Source of the DNA: Clostridia bacterium
Lineage (GTDB): Bacteria > Bacillota_A > Clostridia > Oscillospirales > CAG-272
Direction of reading: 5' to 3'
Length of the DNA: 62,913 nucleotides
Assembly (NCBI GenBank): GCA_017453335.1
Contig: JAFTKI010000051.1
Location: 1 to 62,913, forward strand
Below the pieces are notes generated by a model that worked only from the letters and a program-made list of their open reading frames with translations, was not told the DNA's origin and searched no databases. Position 1 is the first letter of the stretch; the number at the start of each line of letters is the position of its first letter. A program made the position numbers and the translations under genes. Positions 49,990 to 59,311 of the stretch are shown one piece after another.

Positions 49990-51858
49990 GTGAAAAATAA
50001 GAATATTCGATCATTAACGTGCCTGCTTTTGGTACTGTTTATGATCCTTGTATCCGTCGTCGGATGCGGCGGCGACCCTGTTCCCATTGATCCCCCCTCC
50101 TCGGGCGGCGGATCGGGACTGGTGGATCTTCCCGATCTGGAAGATGAGGAAGAGGAAGAAGAATCCTCGGATACACCCGAATCCACGGAACGGACAACAA
50201 TCACGTTTGCAGAGATCGCAAACGCTAAGATTGTGATTCCCACGGGATCGATGCTGATCGATGATGAGGGAAAGGGATATGTGTATTCGGCGATCTGTAC
50301 TATGCAGTTGCGCATGAATTCGACTCACAAGATCAACCTCCCCATCGTACAGGATCAGCAGGGATCCGAATCCGAGTTTGAGATTCTGATCGGTGAGACC
50401 AATCGTGAGGAATCCACGATGGTTCTTGGCAAAGAGCTTAGCCTGAACGACTACGGATACGCGATTTGCGGAACCAAGATCGTGATCCGCGGAGGCTGCG
50501 ATACCGCGCTGAAGCAGGCGATCACCGATTTTACCAATAACGTGGCGGGACGGAAGCGCAGCCCCGTGAATTTCTATGAGCGTCCCTTGGATACCGTGAC
50601 CAGGGGCTCCTATCTGGCAAAAAATATGAAGCTGAACGATGTTCTGCTTTCCGATTATGCCGTGGTCTATCCCGAAAACAGCGAGCTTTACGAGCAGGAG
50701 CTTGCACAGCGCTTGACCGACCGTATCCAGCTTTTGACGGGACGGAGGGTTGATTGCTACAGCGATGCGCATGCTTATGATGCCTCGGTTCGTGAAATTC
50801 TGGTTGGAAAAACCAACCGTCCTTTCACTGCCGTCACGCAAAGCGGTGCCGCTTATGAGGGCGATTCGAAATTTATCGCACTTGTGGGAACAACCTCCTA
50901 TGATATTGGACTTGCAGAGGTTGCATTCCAGAAGATGATCGAGGAAAAGGTGATTGCCAAGGTGGATGATGTTGAAGTCACCAACGCGATTGCCGCAACC
51001 CCGAAGGAGACCGTTTCGCTGATGGGCTACAACATCAACGGTACCACGGCGGCTCTTTACCAAGAGCGTGTTGATAATCTTTGCCGCTTGATGACCAAAT
51101 ATCTGCCCGACATTCTGGTATTCCAGGAGCCCGCCAAGAACATGATGGATCTGATCCATATGGAGGATTATTACGGCTACTATCTTGGAATTCCCCGACA
51201 CGGCGAGGATGTTCCCGCACTGTCTCCCAACTGGATGGGTGCGAATTCCTACGCTCCGATCCTGTACGCAAAGGATCGGTATGAGGTCGTGGAGGGCGGT
51301 ACCAAATGGATGACCGATACTCCCGACGAAGTTTCCAAGCTTGGTCAATCGGATTATTACCGTATTTATACGTTCGTGTTGTTCCGCGATAAGGTGACCG
51401 ACGAGCAGTTCCTCGTGGTCAACCATCACTTAGACTTCGACTCCGCGGTTCAGGTACAGACCATGAAATATATGTTCCGGTATCTCAACAAGGCTTATAC
51501 GGACGTTCCCGTGATCATGGCGGGTGACTTCAACGCGACGCAAAGCTCGACCGTTATCAAGGATCTGATCGTTGGAGCCGCAGGCTTCAAGTCGGCTCAT
51601 TTGCTGACCGCGAACATCGATACCGATGCGACCTCGGGCGATATCGATTTTATCTTTGTAACCGATTGCTGCGTGTCGTGCAAGCGCTTCACCATGTGCC
51701 GCGACACGTATCCCGACATTAAGAGTCTTGCGTTTGACCACAAAATGCCATCCGACCATCCTGCGACCTACGCTGAGCTGTTGATCAGCAGCAAAAAGCA
51801 GTGTACGCATAACTGGGGGGCGGCAGCAACCTTTGTTTCACAGACGACTCCCACCTAA
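49990..51858 (+). CDS. EEP (DNase I-like) hydrolase lipoprotein 3
   Basis: The 622-residue lipoprotein (VVGC) starts with GTG at 49990, 7 nt after GGGAGG. It is more divergent than copies 1 and 2 but has both accessory domains (FEILIGETNR, REILVGKTNR) and a complete EEP set: LMGYNING, FQEPA, VNHHLDF, AGDFNAT, IDFIF, SDHPATYAEL. The linker is acidic. It is 49 nt downstream of EEP gene 2 with no terminator between. Confidence 0.86.
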   Translation: MKNKNIRSLTCLLLVLFMILVSVVGCGGDPVPIDPPSSGGGSGLVDLPDLEDEEEEEESSDTPESTERTTITFAEIANAKIVIPTGSMLIDDEGKGYVYSAICTMQLRMNSTHKINLPIVQDQQGSESEFEILIGETNREESTMVLGKELSLNDYGYAICGTKIVIRGGCDTALKQAITDFTNNVAGRKRSPVNFYERPLDTVTRGSYLAKNMKLNDVLLSDYAVVYPENSELYEQELAQRLTDRIQLLTGRRVDCYSDAHAYDASVREILVGKTNRPFTAVTQSGAAYEGDSKFIALVGTTSYDIGLAEVAFQKMIEEKVIAKVDDVEVTNAIAATPKETVSLMGYNINGTTAALYQERVDNLCRLMTKYLPDILVFQEPAKNMMDLIHMEDYYGYYLGIPRHGEDVPALSPNWMGANSYAPILYAKDRYEVVEGGTKWMTDTPDEVSKLGQSDYYRIYTFVLFRDKVTDEQFLVVNHHLDFDSAVQVQTMKYMFRYLNKAYTDVPVIMAGDFNATQSSTVIKDLIVGAAGFKSAHLLTANIDTDATSGDIDFIFVTDCCVSCKRFTMCRDTYPDIKSLAFDHKMPSDHPATYAELLISSKKQCTHNWGAAATFVSQTTPT

Positions 51859-51924
51859 TGCTGCAGGCTTTGCGGCGCAACCTCCGCATAATGTGCGAGA
51901 GAACCAATGGAAAGGAAAAATTTT

Positions 51925-54900
51925 ATGAAACGTATTATCGGAATTCTATTGTGTGCGGTCATGCTGTTCTCAACGATCAGCATGGGCGTATCCGCATCTT
52001 ATCAAGAGCACATCTCGGTTTCGGGAACTACCCAAAGAATCGACGGTGTTACTTATAAGATCGTTACAACCGCTTCTCAGCTGTCCACCTATCTGGCAGC
52101 AGGCGGAAACATTATGCTGGCAAATGACATTGCCCTGACAAGCGGTACACAGATCACCATCAAGGCGGGAACGCTGTTTGACGGTAACGGCTATGCGATC
52201 ACTTATGACGGAACGCTGACAGCACCTCTGTTTGTGTTCGGAACAGGTGCTTTGACCACCATCCGTAACGCACAGTTCGGTACGAGTGCCGTTCCCATGA
52301 CCACCTCGGGTGCGATCGGCTTGTTCCTGGAGACCGCAGGCTCGGACGGTTCGGTGCAAAACCACATCGTTTGGCAAAACGATACCTTCTATGTAACCAA
52401 TACGGACGCTGCCGACAGCGTCGGCGGTCTGATCGCCCATTCCACCGCGATCCACAGATTCTCGGGTTCTACCATGAATATTAACTTGACCGCAACGTCG
52501 GGCGCTCTGCAGGGCGGTTGGATCGGCTCGGCATCGGGTGAGCTTTACTTTGACGATTGCGTGACCATTGGTACGATCAAGGGTACCTACGGAGTTGGCG
52601 GATTCGTTGGTCAGAATACCTCGGGAAGAGCATATTTTGACAACTGCGTAAACCACGCTAAGGTTACCGCAACGGGCGGATACTGCGGCGGCTTCTCGGG
52701 AAATGCGGGACTGAGCATGTCTCAGCTCTACTTCCTCAATTGTACCAACTACGGTGCAATTGAATCAACGGCATCCGGCTATAACTCGGTTGCGGGCGGT
52801 ATCATTGGAAGAATTTCCAATCTCCAATGCCCCGATATCGGAGTAAACGGCTTCTATGGCTGTGTCAACTTCGGTACGGTTACCTCGAAAAGAGCGGCAG
52901 GCGGAATCGTTGGCCGTCATCACGAAAGCGACCATGCTTATACACAGTATCTGCGTTTCAGAGATTGTATCAACCTGGCACAGATCAAGGCTACGAACTA
53001 TGCAGGCGGTATCGTGGGTGTTGCTTCCCCCGTGGTGAGCGAGGTCATTATGGACCGATGCGCAAACGTGGCTAAGATCACGGGCTCCAACTATGTTGGT
53101 AACTTTGCGGGAACCATGAATAACGGTAAGCTGACCGACTGTTATGCGGCGGGTTATATCGTTACGGGAAGCTCGGCAAAGCGTGGCGTTGTTGGGGGCT
53201 TGATTTCCGGGAATTATACTTACCAGTCGGGTGATCTTGCCGGTACAACAGGCACAATCACGGAGCCCACGCTTTCCAACGTGCGGTATTTGAGTAACCT
53301 GAGTGCAACCTATGCACAGGGTGCGACCTTGGTTGCAAGCGGCACCGATGCATACACCGATATGCTTGCCGATCTGAAGGAGCTGTACGGTATGAGCTTC
53401 GTGGCTGCCGATGCACCGTCCACGGCAGGCGGTTACCTTGTGGTTGCCGATCCGCAGATCCGCGGCGTACAGCAAAGCACCACTACCACGGATTCCAAGA
53501 CCGACCTTCGCTTCGCAGCAATCATCAATGCACTGACTCCTTTTGAAAAGGTAGGCTTCCGCGCGACCATTCGCGTAAACGGTCAGGCTGTAAAGGTTGA
53601 TCAGCTTGCCGACACCGTTTACTCCTCCCTCAACGCAACCTCGGTGAACGGAGAGATCAGCTCTGTTACGGCAAAGGAACTGTCGGGGCAATATCTCACC
53701 GCAATCACCTTTACAAGTATTCCCACCACGGGCGACGTGTCGATTGAGATCGCGCCTTACGCAGTGGGAACCGACGGTACCGAATATGTTGGCAAGACGC
53801 GTGTTGTTGTTGTCAGCAAGGGTACCTGCAAGACCGAGTCGATGCTGCTCAACGGCGTGGCTCTGGAGAAATTCTCCATCGTATATCCCTCGGCTTCTTC
53901 CAACAACGAGCAGCTTCTGGCAACTCGCTTGGCAGAGAAGATCGGAGAGATGATCGGTCATACCGTTACCTGCTACTCCGATGCAACGGCAGCGGGCAGC
54001 AATGAAATTTTGGTTGGCAGCACCAACCGCCATACTCCCACGGTTTCGGGACGCTGGATCTACCGTCCCGATGAATCGAGCACCAACATCGTTCTGAGCG
54101 CAACGGGTACCACCGCACTTTCCGAGGTTGTTGAGTACTTCCTGGAAACGCTGCTGGAAAAGCGCGCGAACGGTCAGTGTGCTTGGACGATCTCGGGATC
54201 GATCTCGGTTCCGATCGATGAAGAGCTTACGATCATGTCCTATAACACGGGTGCTTTGGAGCACACCACCAGCGGATTGCAGGCGGCACAGTGGGATCTG
54301 ATCACCGATTCCTTGCCCGATATCTTCACCATGCAGGAGCCTTGGGCAACCTATCTGGCAGCCTTCTTCAACAGCTATGCTGTAAAGCCTTCCACAAGCT
54401 TTGTGGCATCCAGCAAGAACGTCATGTCCACCTCTGTGAACGGCAAAGCCTTCACGGGAAGCGGCTACTACGGCGTTTACTGGGGACAGCCCAGATGGAA
54501 GAGCGGCAATGCAAACACCAACGGTGCGGCTTCCTATTCGCCCATCCTGTACGCAAAGGACCGTTTCACCGTAAACACCTCCAAGTCGGGTACGTTCTGG
54601 CTTTCCGGCACCCCCTCCACCAGCGGATCGGCTTTGAGCACCTCTACGCATGCACGTTGCGCGACCTACGCAACCTTGACCGATAAGAATACGGGTGAGA
54701 CTTTTGTTGTAGTCAACACGCACCTGGATTTCAGCACCGAATGTAAGACCGAGCAGATCACCATCCTGCTCAATCAGCTCAAGAGCAAGGTTGGAACTTC
54801 GATTCCGATCTTTATCACAGGCGATATGAACGCACAGCGCGGAGACGCGGCTATGGATGTTTATTTCAACAACGGTTGGACAGCATTGAACAATGTTGCG

Positions 54901-55650
54901 GAGTACAGCTATCAGAACAACTCCTTTATCGACTGGCTGTTGACCAACAAGGCTTCGAGCATGACCGTAACGCGTTACGATTACCTGTGCCAGAGAACCT
55001 TCTACAGCGGTGCATGGAACAGCGGAACCGTGATCTGGGATCAACCCTCCGACCACGCAGCAGTAATGGCTGAGTTGTACCTGAACACGGGTGCTACCCG
55101 TCCCGCGGCAAACACCGAAACACCTCCTGCGGCAGCACATGCCTACGGAGATTGGACGGCAGATTCGACTACGACCGATTCTCATTACCGCGTGTGTGAG
55201 TGCGGAGACCGCGAGATCGGTGTATGTAGCTGGGTGAAGACCTCTACCTTGGTAGAAGCAACCCACGTAAACGAGGGCCAGGAGCTGTACACCTGCTCGC
55301 TTTGTGGAAGAACGCAGGTTCGCACCGTTGCTAAAACAACAGCACATGCTTACACCGCATGGATACCTTTCGCAGATGCTGACGAAGGTCACTACCGCGA
55401 TTGTGAGTGCGGTGCGCACGAGGAAGAAGAAACCTGTGCTTGGGAGCTGACCGAGGTCTTGAAGCAAGCTACGGTTTACGAAGAGGGTTTGGAGCTTTAC
55501 ACCTGCGCAAGCTGCGGCAGAACCGAGGAGCGCACCGTTGAAAAGCTTCCCGATTTTGCGGTGGATGAATCTAACGTTACCACCGGTACGGGTGTAACCG
55601 TTGGTGATGATACCAGTACCAATATGGGTCCGTTTGTTGAGCTGACCTGA
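51925..55650 (+). CDS. Secreted beta-helix/EEP protein 4 with Cys-rich C-terminal repeats
   Basis: The 1241-residue protein has a signal peptide (about 1-24) but no lipobox. GLUG-like beta-helix rungs fill about 40-445 (GGFVGQNTSG, NCVNHAKV, GGIIGRIS). An Ig-like domain (about 525-635) and one accessory domain with NEILVGSTNR (about 640-765) precede the EEP domain (about 767-1050: IMSYNTGA, MQEPW, VNTHLDF, TGDMNAQ, IDWLL, SDHAAVMAEL). The tail has two repeats with HYRVCECG or HYRDCECG and LYTCSLCGRT or LYTCASCGRT (about 1071-1210), Cys pairs that may bind metal. AAAGGAA lies 9 nt before the ATG at 51925. Confidence 0.88.
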   Translation: MKRIIGILLCAVMLFSTISMGVSASYQEHISVSGTTQRIDGVTYKIVTTASQLSTYLAAGGNIMLANDIALTSGTQITIKAGTLFDGNGYAITYDGTLTAPLFVFGTGALTTIRNAQFGTSAVPMTTSGAIGLFLETAGSDGSVQNHIVWQNDTFYVTNTDAADSVGGLIAHSTAIHRFSGSTMNINLTATSGALQGGWIGSASGELYFDDCVTIGTIKGTYGVGGFVGQNTSGRAYFDNCVNHAKVTATGGYCGGFSGNAGLSMSQLYFLNCTNYGAIESTASGYNSVAGGIIGRISNLQCPDIGVNGFYGCVNFGTVTSKRAAGGIVGRHHESDHAYTQYLRFRDCINLAQIKATNYAGGIVGVASPVVSEVIMDRCANVAKITGSNYVGNFAGTMNNGKLTDCYAAGYIVTGSSAKRGVVGGLISGNYTYQSGDLAGTTGTITEPTLSNVRYLSNLSATYAQGATLVASGTDAYTDMLADLKELYGMSFVAADAPSTAGGYLVVADPQIRGVQQSTTTTDSKTDLRFAAIINALTPFEKVGFRATIRVNGQAVKVDQLADTVYSSLNATSVNGEISSVTAKELSGQYLTAITFTSIPTTGDVSIEIAPYAVGTDGTEYVGKTRVVVVSKGTCKTESMLLNGVALEKFSIVYPSASSNNEQLLATRLAEKIGEMIGHTVTCYSDATAAGSNEILVGSTNRHTPTVSGRWIYRPDESSTNIVLSATGTTALSEVVEYFLETLLEKRANGQCAWTISGSISVPIDEELTIMSYNTGALEHTTSGLQAAQWDLITDSLPDIFTMQEPWATYLAAFFNSYAVKPSTSFVASSKNVMSTSVNGKAFTGSGYYGVYWGQPRWKSGNANTNGAASYSPILYAKDRFTVNTSKSGTFWLSGTPSTSGSALSTSTHARCATYATLTDKNTGETFVVVNTHLDFSTECKTEQITILLNQLKSKVGTSIPIFITGDMNAQRGDAAMDVYFNNGWTALNNVAEYSYQNNSFIDWLLTNKASSMTVTRYDYLCQRTFYSGAWNSGTVIWDQPSDHAAVMAELYLNTGATRPAANTETPPAAAHAYGDWTADSTTTDSHYRVCECGDREIGVCSWVKTSTLVEATHVNEGQELYTCSLCGRTQVRTVAKTTAHAYTAWIPFADADEGHYRDCECGAHEEEETCAWELTEVLKQATVYEEGLELYTCASCGRTEERTVEKLPDFAVDESNVTTGTGVTVGDDTSTNMGPFVELT

Positions 55651-55684
55651 CCTCAAGTATTCCATCCTTAGAATTTTATCTCTT

Positions 55685-55715
55685 GCGGCAAGGGACGGAC
55701 GCTGTCTCTTGTCGC
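55685..55715 (+). other. Hairpin between EEP genes 4 and 5
   Basis: GCGGCAAGGGAC (55685-55696) pairs with GTCTCTTGTCGC (55704-55715) over 12 bp with two G·U pairs. No T-run follows. Confidence 0.6.
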
Positions 55716-55770
55716 GGAGAATAGAAGAAATTGTATAAAGAACCCAAAAAAGAAAGAGAGGCAAACAGTC

Positions 55771-58700
55771 ATGGCAAAAAAAGTGATTGCATTGCTGTTG
55801 ATCCTTTCGATGATGGTCACGGGCTTTACGGTGACCACGTCGGCGGCAGCAACGCAAAAGAAAATCGACGGAGTAACCTATTCCGTTGTAACCAATGAAG
55901 ACGACTTTGTGACGGCTTTGCAAGACGGTAAAAACATCATGCTCGGTGCCGATATCGAGTTAACCACCGAGTATTTTGCTACAGGAAGAGCCTTTGGTAT
56001 CAAGCCCGGTGTCATCATCGACGGCGGCGGATACACTCTGAGCTATACCAAAACAAGAACCACCTCGCTGTTCAACTTCAACAACGGTGAAAGACTTGCA
56101 AACGGTACGATCACCATTCGCAACATCAGCTTTGGTAGCAAGGCATCTCCCATCACGATCAACGGCAGCGACGGATTGCTCAAGTATACGAACGCCCTGG
56201 GCTGTGAGATCGTACTGGAGAATGTCAACTTCTACGTTGTAAAGAAAGCCGTAAAGGCAAACAGCGGTGCAATTTTTGCAAAGCTGGGAACCATTATACA
56301 CTTCCGTGACTGTATGCTGGACATTGATATGACCGATATCACCGGAGGCTCCTTGCACGGCGGCTGGATCGGTGAGGTTGTATCTCCCGGACAGGTGGAG
56401 TTTGAAAACTGCACCACCGTTGGTACTATTACCGCTCCCGGCGGCGCCGCAGGCTTTGTGGGACAGAACACCACGGGACTTTTGAAGCTCACCAACTGCA
56501 AAAACTTTGCAAACGTAACCGCTCCTCTGTATACAGCAGGTTTTGTTGCAAACATGGGTGCAGGTGCGGATGCTACCTACGCAACCGACTGCATCAACTA
56601 CGGAACCGTCACCTCCACGGGTAGCACCTACGATTCGATCGCAGGCGGTATCTACGGCAGAGTTTCGAACCGTGCGATCCAGTCCACTGGACGCGTACAC
56701 GTTGTTTACGGCTGCTCCAACTACGGTAAGATCACCGCAGGAAACACCGCAGGCGGTATCATTGGACGCAACCACGACTATGATTATGACGGCAGAACCT
56801 ATATCGCCATTGGCAGCAGCTCCAACTTCGGCGCGATCGACGGACCTTCTTATGCAGGCGGTATCATCGGCGCAGGATCGCCCATGGCATACTGTGTTGA
56901 ATTGACCGATTGCGTGAATATCGGTACGATCACCTCCGCAAACGGCTATGCGGGCAACTTCGCAGGCGTTGTTTCGGGCGGAGCAAGCATCAGCGGCGCG
57001 GCAGTACGCGAAGGCTCTGTAAAGGGCGGCTTTGCGGCAGGCGTTGTAAGCGGTAAAACGGTCGGCGCGATCGCAGGCTTGGATTCGGGCACCTATAAGA
57101 TCGGTGCAGGTACTTATGCAGGAAAATTCGTAGGTGTTTCCACTCCCAAGTATGAGAACGTTACCTATTACGGCACTCAGACCACCGTTCCCACGGGTGT
57201 AACCAAGATCACAGATAAGACCGCTCTCTTGGCAGATCTTTCCGCATACCTTGGAAAGACCGTTATTGCGGCTGATGCCGGCAATACCACCGCACACGTT
57301 GTGCTCGCCGCTCCCGTATTGCGCGGTATCCAGCTTGGCACCGCTAAGGGCAATACTGTTTCGATCCGTCTGGTTGCGGGTACTTACGCAAAGGACGCTT
57401 ACAAATCCTACGGCTATGAGGTAACCGTGATCCGTGCGGACGGCACATCCTCTGACTTCTCCTGCAACGCAAGCGCGCTTGTTTCCGAGGTGAAAGAGAC
57501 CGTTGACGGCAAGGAGACTCCCATTTTGGCAGGAAACGTTGCGGCAACGTATCTGTACACCGCCGCACTCAAGGGTGTTCCCGCAAACGAGAATGTTACC
57601 GTTAAGATCGTTCCCGTAGCGGAAGGCATGGACGGCACCAAGTACACGGGTACCACCAAGATGCTGAAATTCGTGAACGGCAGAGTGACCAACGAGACCA
57701 TGGCACTCAACGGCACGTTGCTGGAAAGCTTTGCAATCGTTTATGAAAGCACCAACAAGCTGGCAGAAAAGACCTTGGCAACGCACCTTTCCAAGAAGAT
57801 CGCCGAGCTGACGGGCGTTTACGTTCCTGTTATTTCCGAGACCACCAAGCATCAGCGCACCTACGAGATCCTGATCGGCAAGACCAACCGCACCGAGACC
57901 GTTCCCGCAGGACGCAGCATCATCACGCTGGATAATTCCGCATCGATCGCCATCACGGGTGACAACACCGCACAGCTTGGCGAGGCGGTTCAGTATTTCA
58001 TCGAGCTGTTGGAAGCAAAGGTAAACGCAAGCGACAACGCGCTCAATATCACATCTCCCATTCAGGCACCCGCACAGAGTGACATCAGTCTGATGACCTT
58101 CAACATGGGTGCGAAGGATAACACCACCATCAAGCAGCACGAGTGGGATCTGATCGTGGAATATCTGCCCGATATCTTCACCTCTCAGGAGCCTTGGGCG
58201 GGATTCTTGGATGATTTCTGCAACTCTTATGCGGTTCGTCCCGCTACGAAGTTCCAGGCAAGCTCTGCCGATGACGACGTCATGTCAACCGACGTTGATA
58301 ACAAGGCATTCACGGGTAACGACTATTACGGCATCTACTGGGGTATGCCCCGTTGGGTTCCCGGCGGACAGAACAACCAAGGTAAGGCTTCTTACTCTGT
58401 AGTCTTCTACGCAAAGGACCGCTTCACCGTAAACGAAGAAAAATCGGGTACGTTCTGGTTCTCCGACACGCCCGACGTGGTAGGTTCTAAGATCACAGGC
58501 TCCAGCCATCCCCGTTGCGCAACCTACGTAACGCTGACCGACGTGAACACGGGTAAGGAATTCGTGGTTGTAAATGTACATCTTGACCACGTTGCAAAGC
58601 AGACCGAGCAGGCAACCATTCTGATCAATGAGCTGATCAAGCGCGTTGGCAAGGATACGCCCATGATGATCACGGGCGATATGAACTCGGGCTTTACTTC

Positions 58701-58968
58701 GGGAGCCATTCAGTATATGCTCAACAACACGACCATGCCCTTGACCTCTTCCGATACGCTTGCCGAGGAGATATACTACAGCGACGGACCGTTTGGCTCC
58801 GGAACCATCATCGACTGGATCTTCTTCAACACGCCCGAAAAGGTTGATGTTGGCCTGTACAGATACTGCAAGGACTACAATATGTTCAACAATTTGTGGA
58901 ACAGCACTCTGAGCATGGGAATGCCCTCCGACCACCCCGCTGTGTACGTAGAATTTAAGCTTAAGTAA
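55771..58968 (+). CDS. Secreted beta-helix/EEP protein 5
   Basis: The 1065-residue protein is a paralogue of EEP protein 4: signal peptide (1-26), beta-helix of GLUG-like rungs (about 30-430), Ig-like domain (about 520-640), accessory domain with YEILIGKTNR (about 645-765), and EEP domain (about 770-1065) with LMTFNMGA, SQEPW, VNVHLDH, TGDMNSG, IDWIFF and SDHPAVYVEF. It ends right after the EEP domain and lacks the Cys-rich tail of protein 4. AGAGAGG lies 9 nt before the ATG. It is probably the last gene of the unit begun at hydrolase gene 3. Confidence 0.88.
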   Translation: MAKKVIALLLILSMMVTGFTVTTSAAATQKKIDGVTYSVVTNEDDFVTALQDGKNIMLGADIELTTEYFATGRAFGIKPGVIIDGGGYTLSYTKTRTTSLFNFNNGERLANGTITIRNISFGSKASPITINGSDGLLKYTNALGCEIVLENVNFYVVKKAVKANSGAIFAKLGTIIHFRDCMLDIDMTDITGGSLHGGWIGEVVSPGQVEFENCTTVGTITAPGGAAGFVGQNTTGLLKLTNCKNFANVTAPLYTAGFVANMGAGADATYATDCINYGTVTSTGSTYDSIAGGIYGRVSNRAIQSTGRVHVVYGCSNYGKITAGNTAGGIIGRNHDYDYDGRTYIAIGSSSNFGAIDGPSYAGGIIGAGSPMAYCVELTDCVNIGTITSANGYAGNFAGVVSGGASISGAAVREGSVKGGFAAGVVSGKTVGAIAGLDSGTYKIGAGTYAGKFVGVSTPKYENVTYYGTQTTVPTGVTKITDKTALLADLSAYLGKTVIAADAGNTTAHVVLAAPVLRGIQLGTAKGNTVSIRLVAGTYAKDAYKSYGYEVTVIRADGTSSDFSCNASALVSEVKETVDGKETPILAGNVAATYLYTAALKGVPANENVTVKIVPVAEGMDGTKYTGTTKMLKFVNGRVTNETMALNGTLLESFAIVYESTNKLAEKTLATHLSKKIAELTGVYVPVISETTKHQRTYEILIGKTNRTETVPAGRSIITLDNSASIAITGDNTAQLGEAVQYFIELLEAKVNASDNALNITSPIQAPAQSDISLMTFNMGAKDNTTIKQHEWDLIVEYLPDIFTSQEPWAGFLDDFCNSYAVRPATKFQASSADDDVMSTDVDNKAFTGNDYYGIYWGMPRWVPGGQNNQGKASYSVVFYAKDRFTVNEEKSGTFWFSDTPDVVGSKITGSSHPRCATYVTLTDVNTGKEFVVVNVHLDHVAKQTEQATILINELIKRVGKDTPMMITGDMNSGFTSGAIQYMLNNTTMPLTSSDTLAEEIYYSDGPFGSGTIIDWIFFNTPEKVDVGLYRYCKDYNMFNNLWNSTLSMGMPSDHPAVYVEFKLK

Positions 58969-58980
58969 TTTTAACCGAAA

Positions 58981-59021
58981 ACGGGGGCTTACCTTTGGGC
59001 GGTTTGCCCAAAGGCCCCCGT
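58981..59021 (+). terminator. Strong hairpin after EEP gene 5
   Basis: ACGGGGGC-TTA-CCTTTGGGC pairs with GCCCAAAGG-CCCCCGT around GGTTT. T-run is weak. Confidence 0.75.
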
Positions 59022-59311
59022 TGGGAGTTCCTTTGAACTTGAATCAAGCGGTTTTTTGAGCAAAAAAATAGTGAATTTTTGTAAAGAAAATACAAAAAAC
59101 CTCTTGTAATTATCAAAGAAATGTGTTATTATTATTGTAGCCCAAAAGGCACCCCCGTTTTTAGCCCTTTTCCTTTACTTAAGAAAGGCAAAAAACAAAA
59201 ATCTTCCTTTTATATAAAGGGAGACCCGCGGCGAGAGCCGCACCGAAATTGGTTTTCACTCGTAAGAGAGAAAATAAATTATTGTTCGCAAAATGCGAAA
59301 AGGAGGAAAAC
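59022..59311. other. Intergenic leader of the beta-helix gene
   Basis: Holds the promoter at 59104-59132 and an approximately 170-nt leader with short hairpins (CCTTT-tatat-AAAGG near 59208 and GCGGC-gaga-GCCGC near 59228). No gene is seen. Confidence 0.6.
59104..59132 (+). promoter_or_regulatory. Promoter of the beta-helix gene
   Basis: TTGTAA (59104-59109), 17 bp and TATTAT (59127-59132). Confidence 0.8.

Noticed and set aside
52765..55923. A 1052-codon open frame on the minus strand
   Set aside because: It is antisense to EEP protein 4 and extends into the gene 5 leader; the translated text has no domain and is rich in Arg, Cys and Gly as expected of a shadow.
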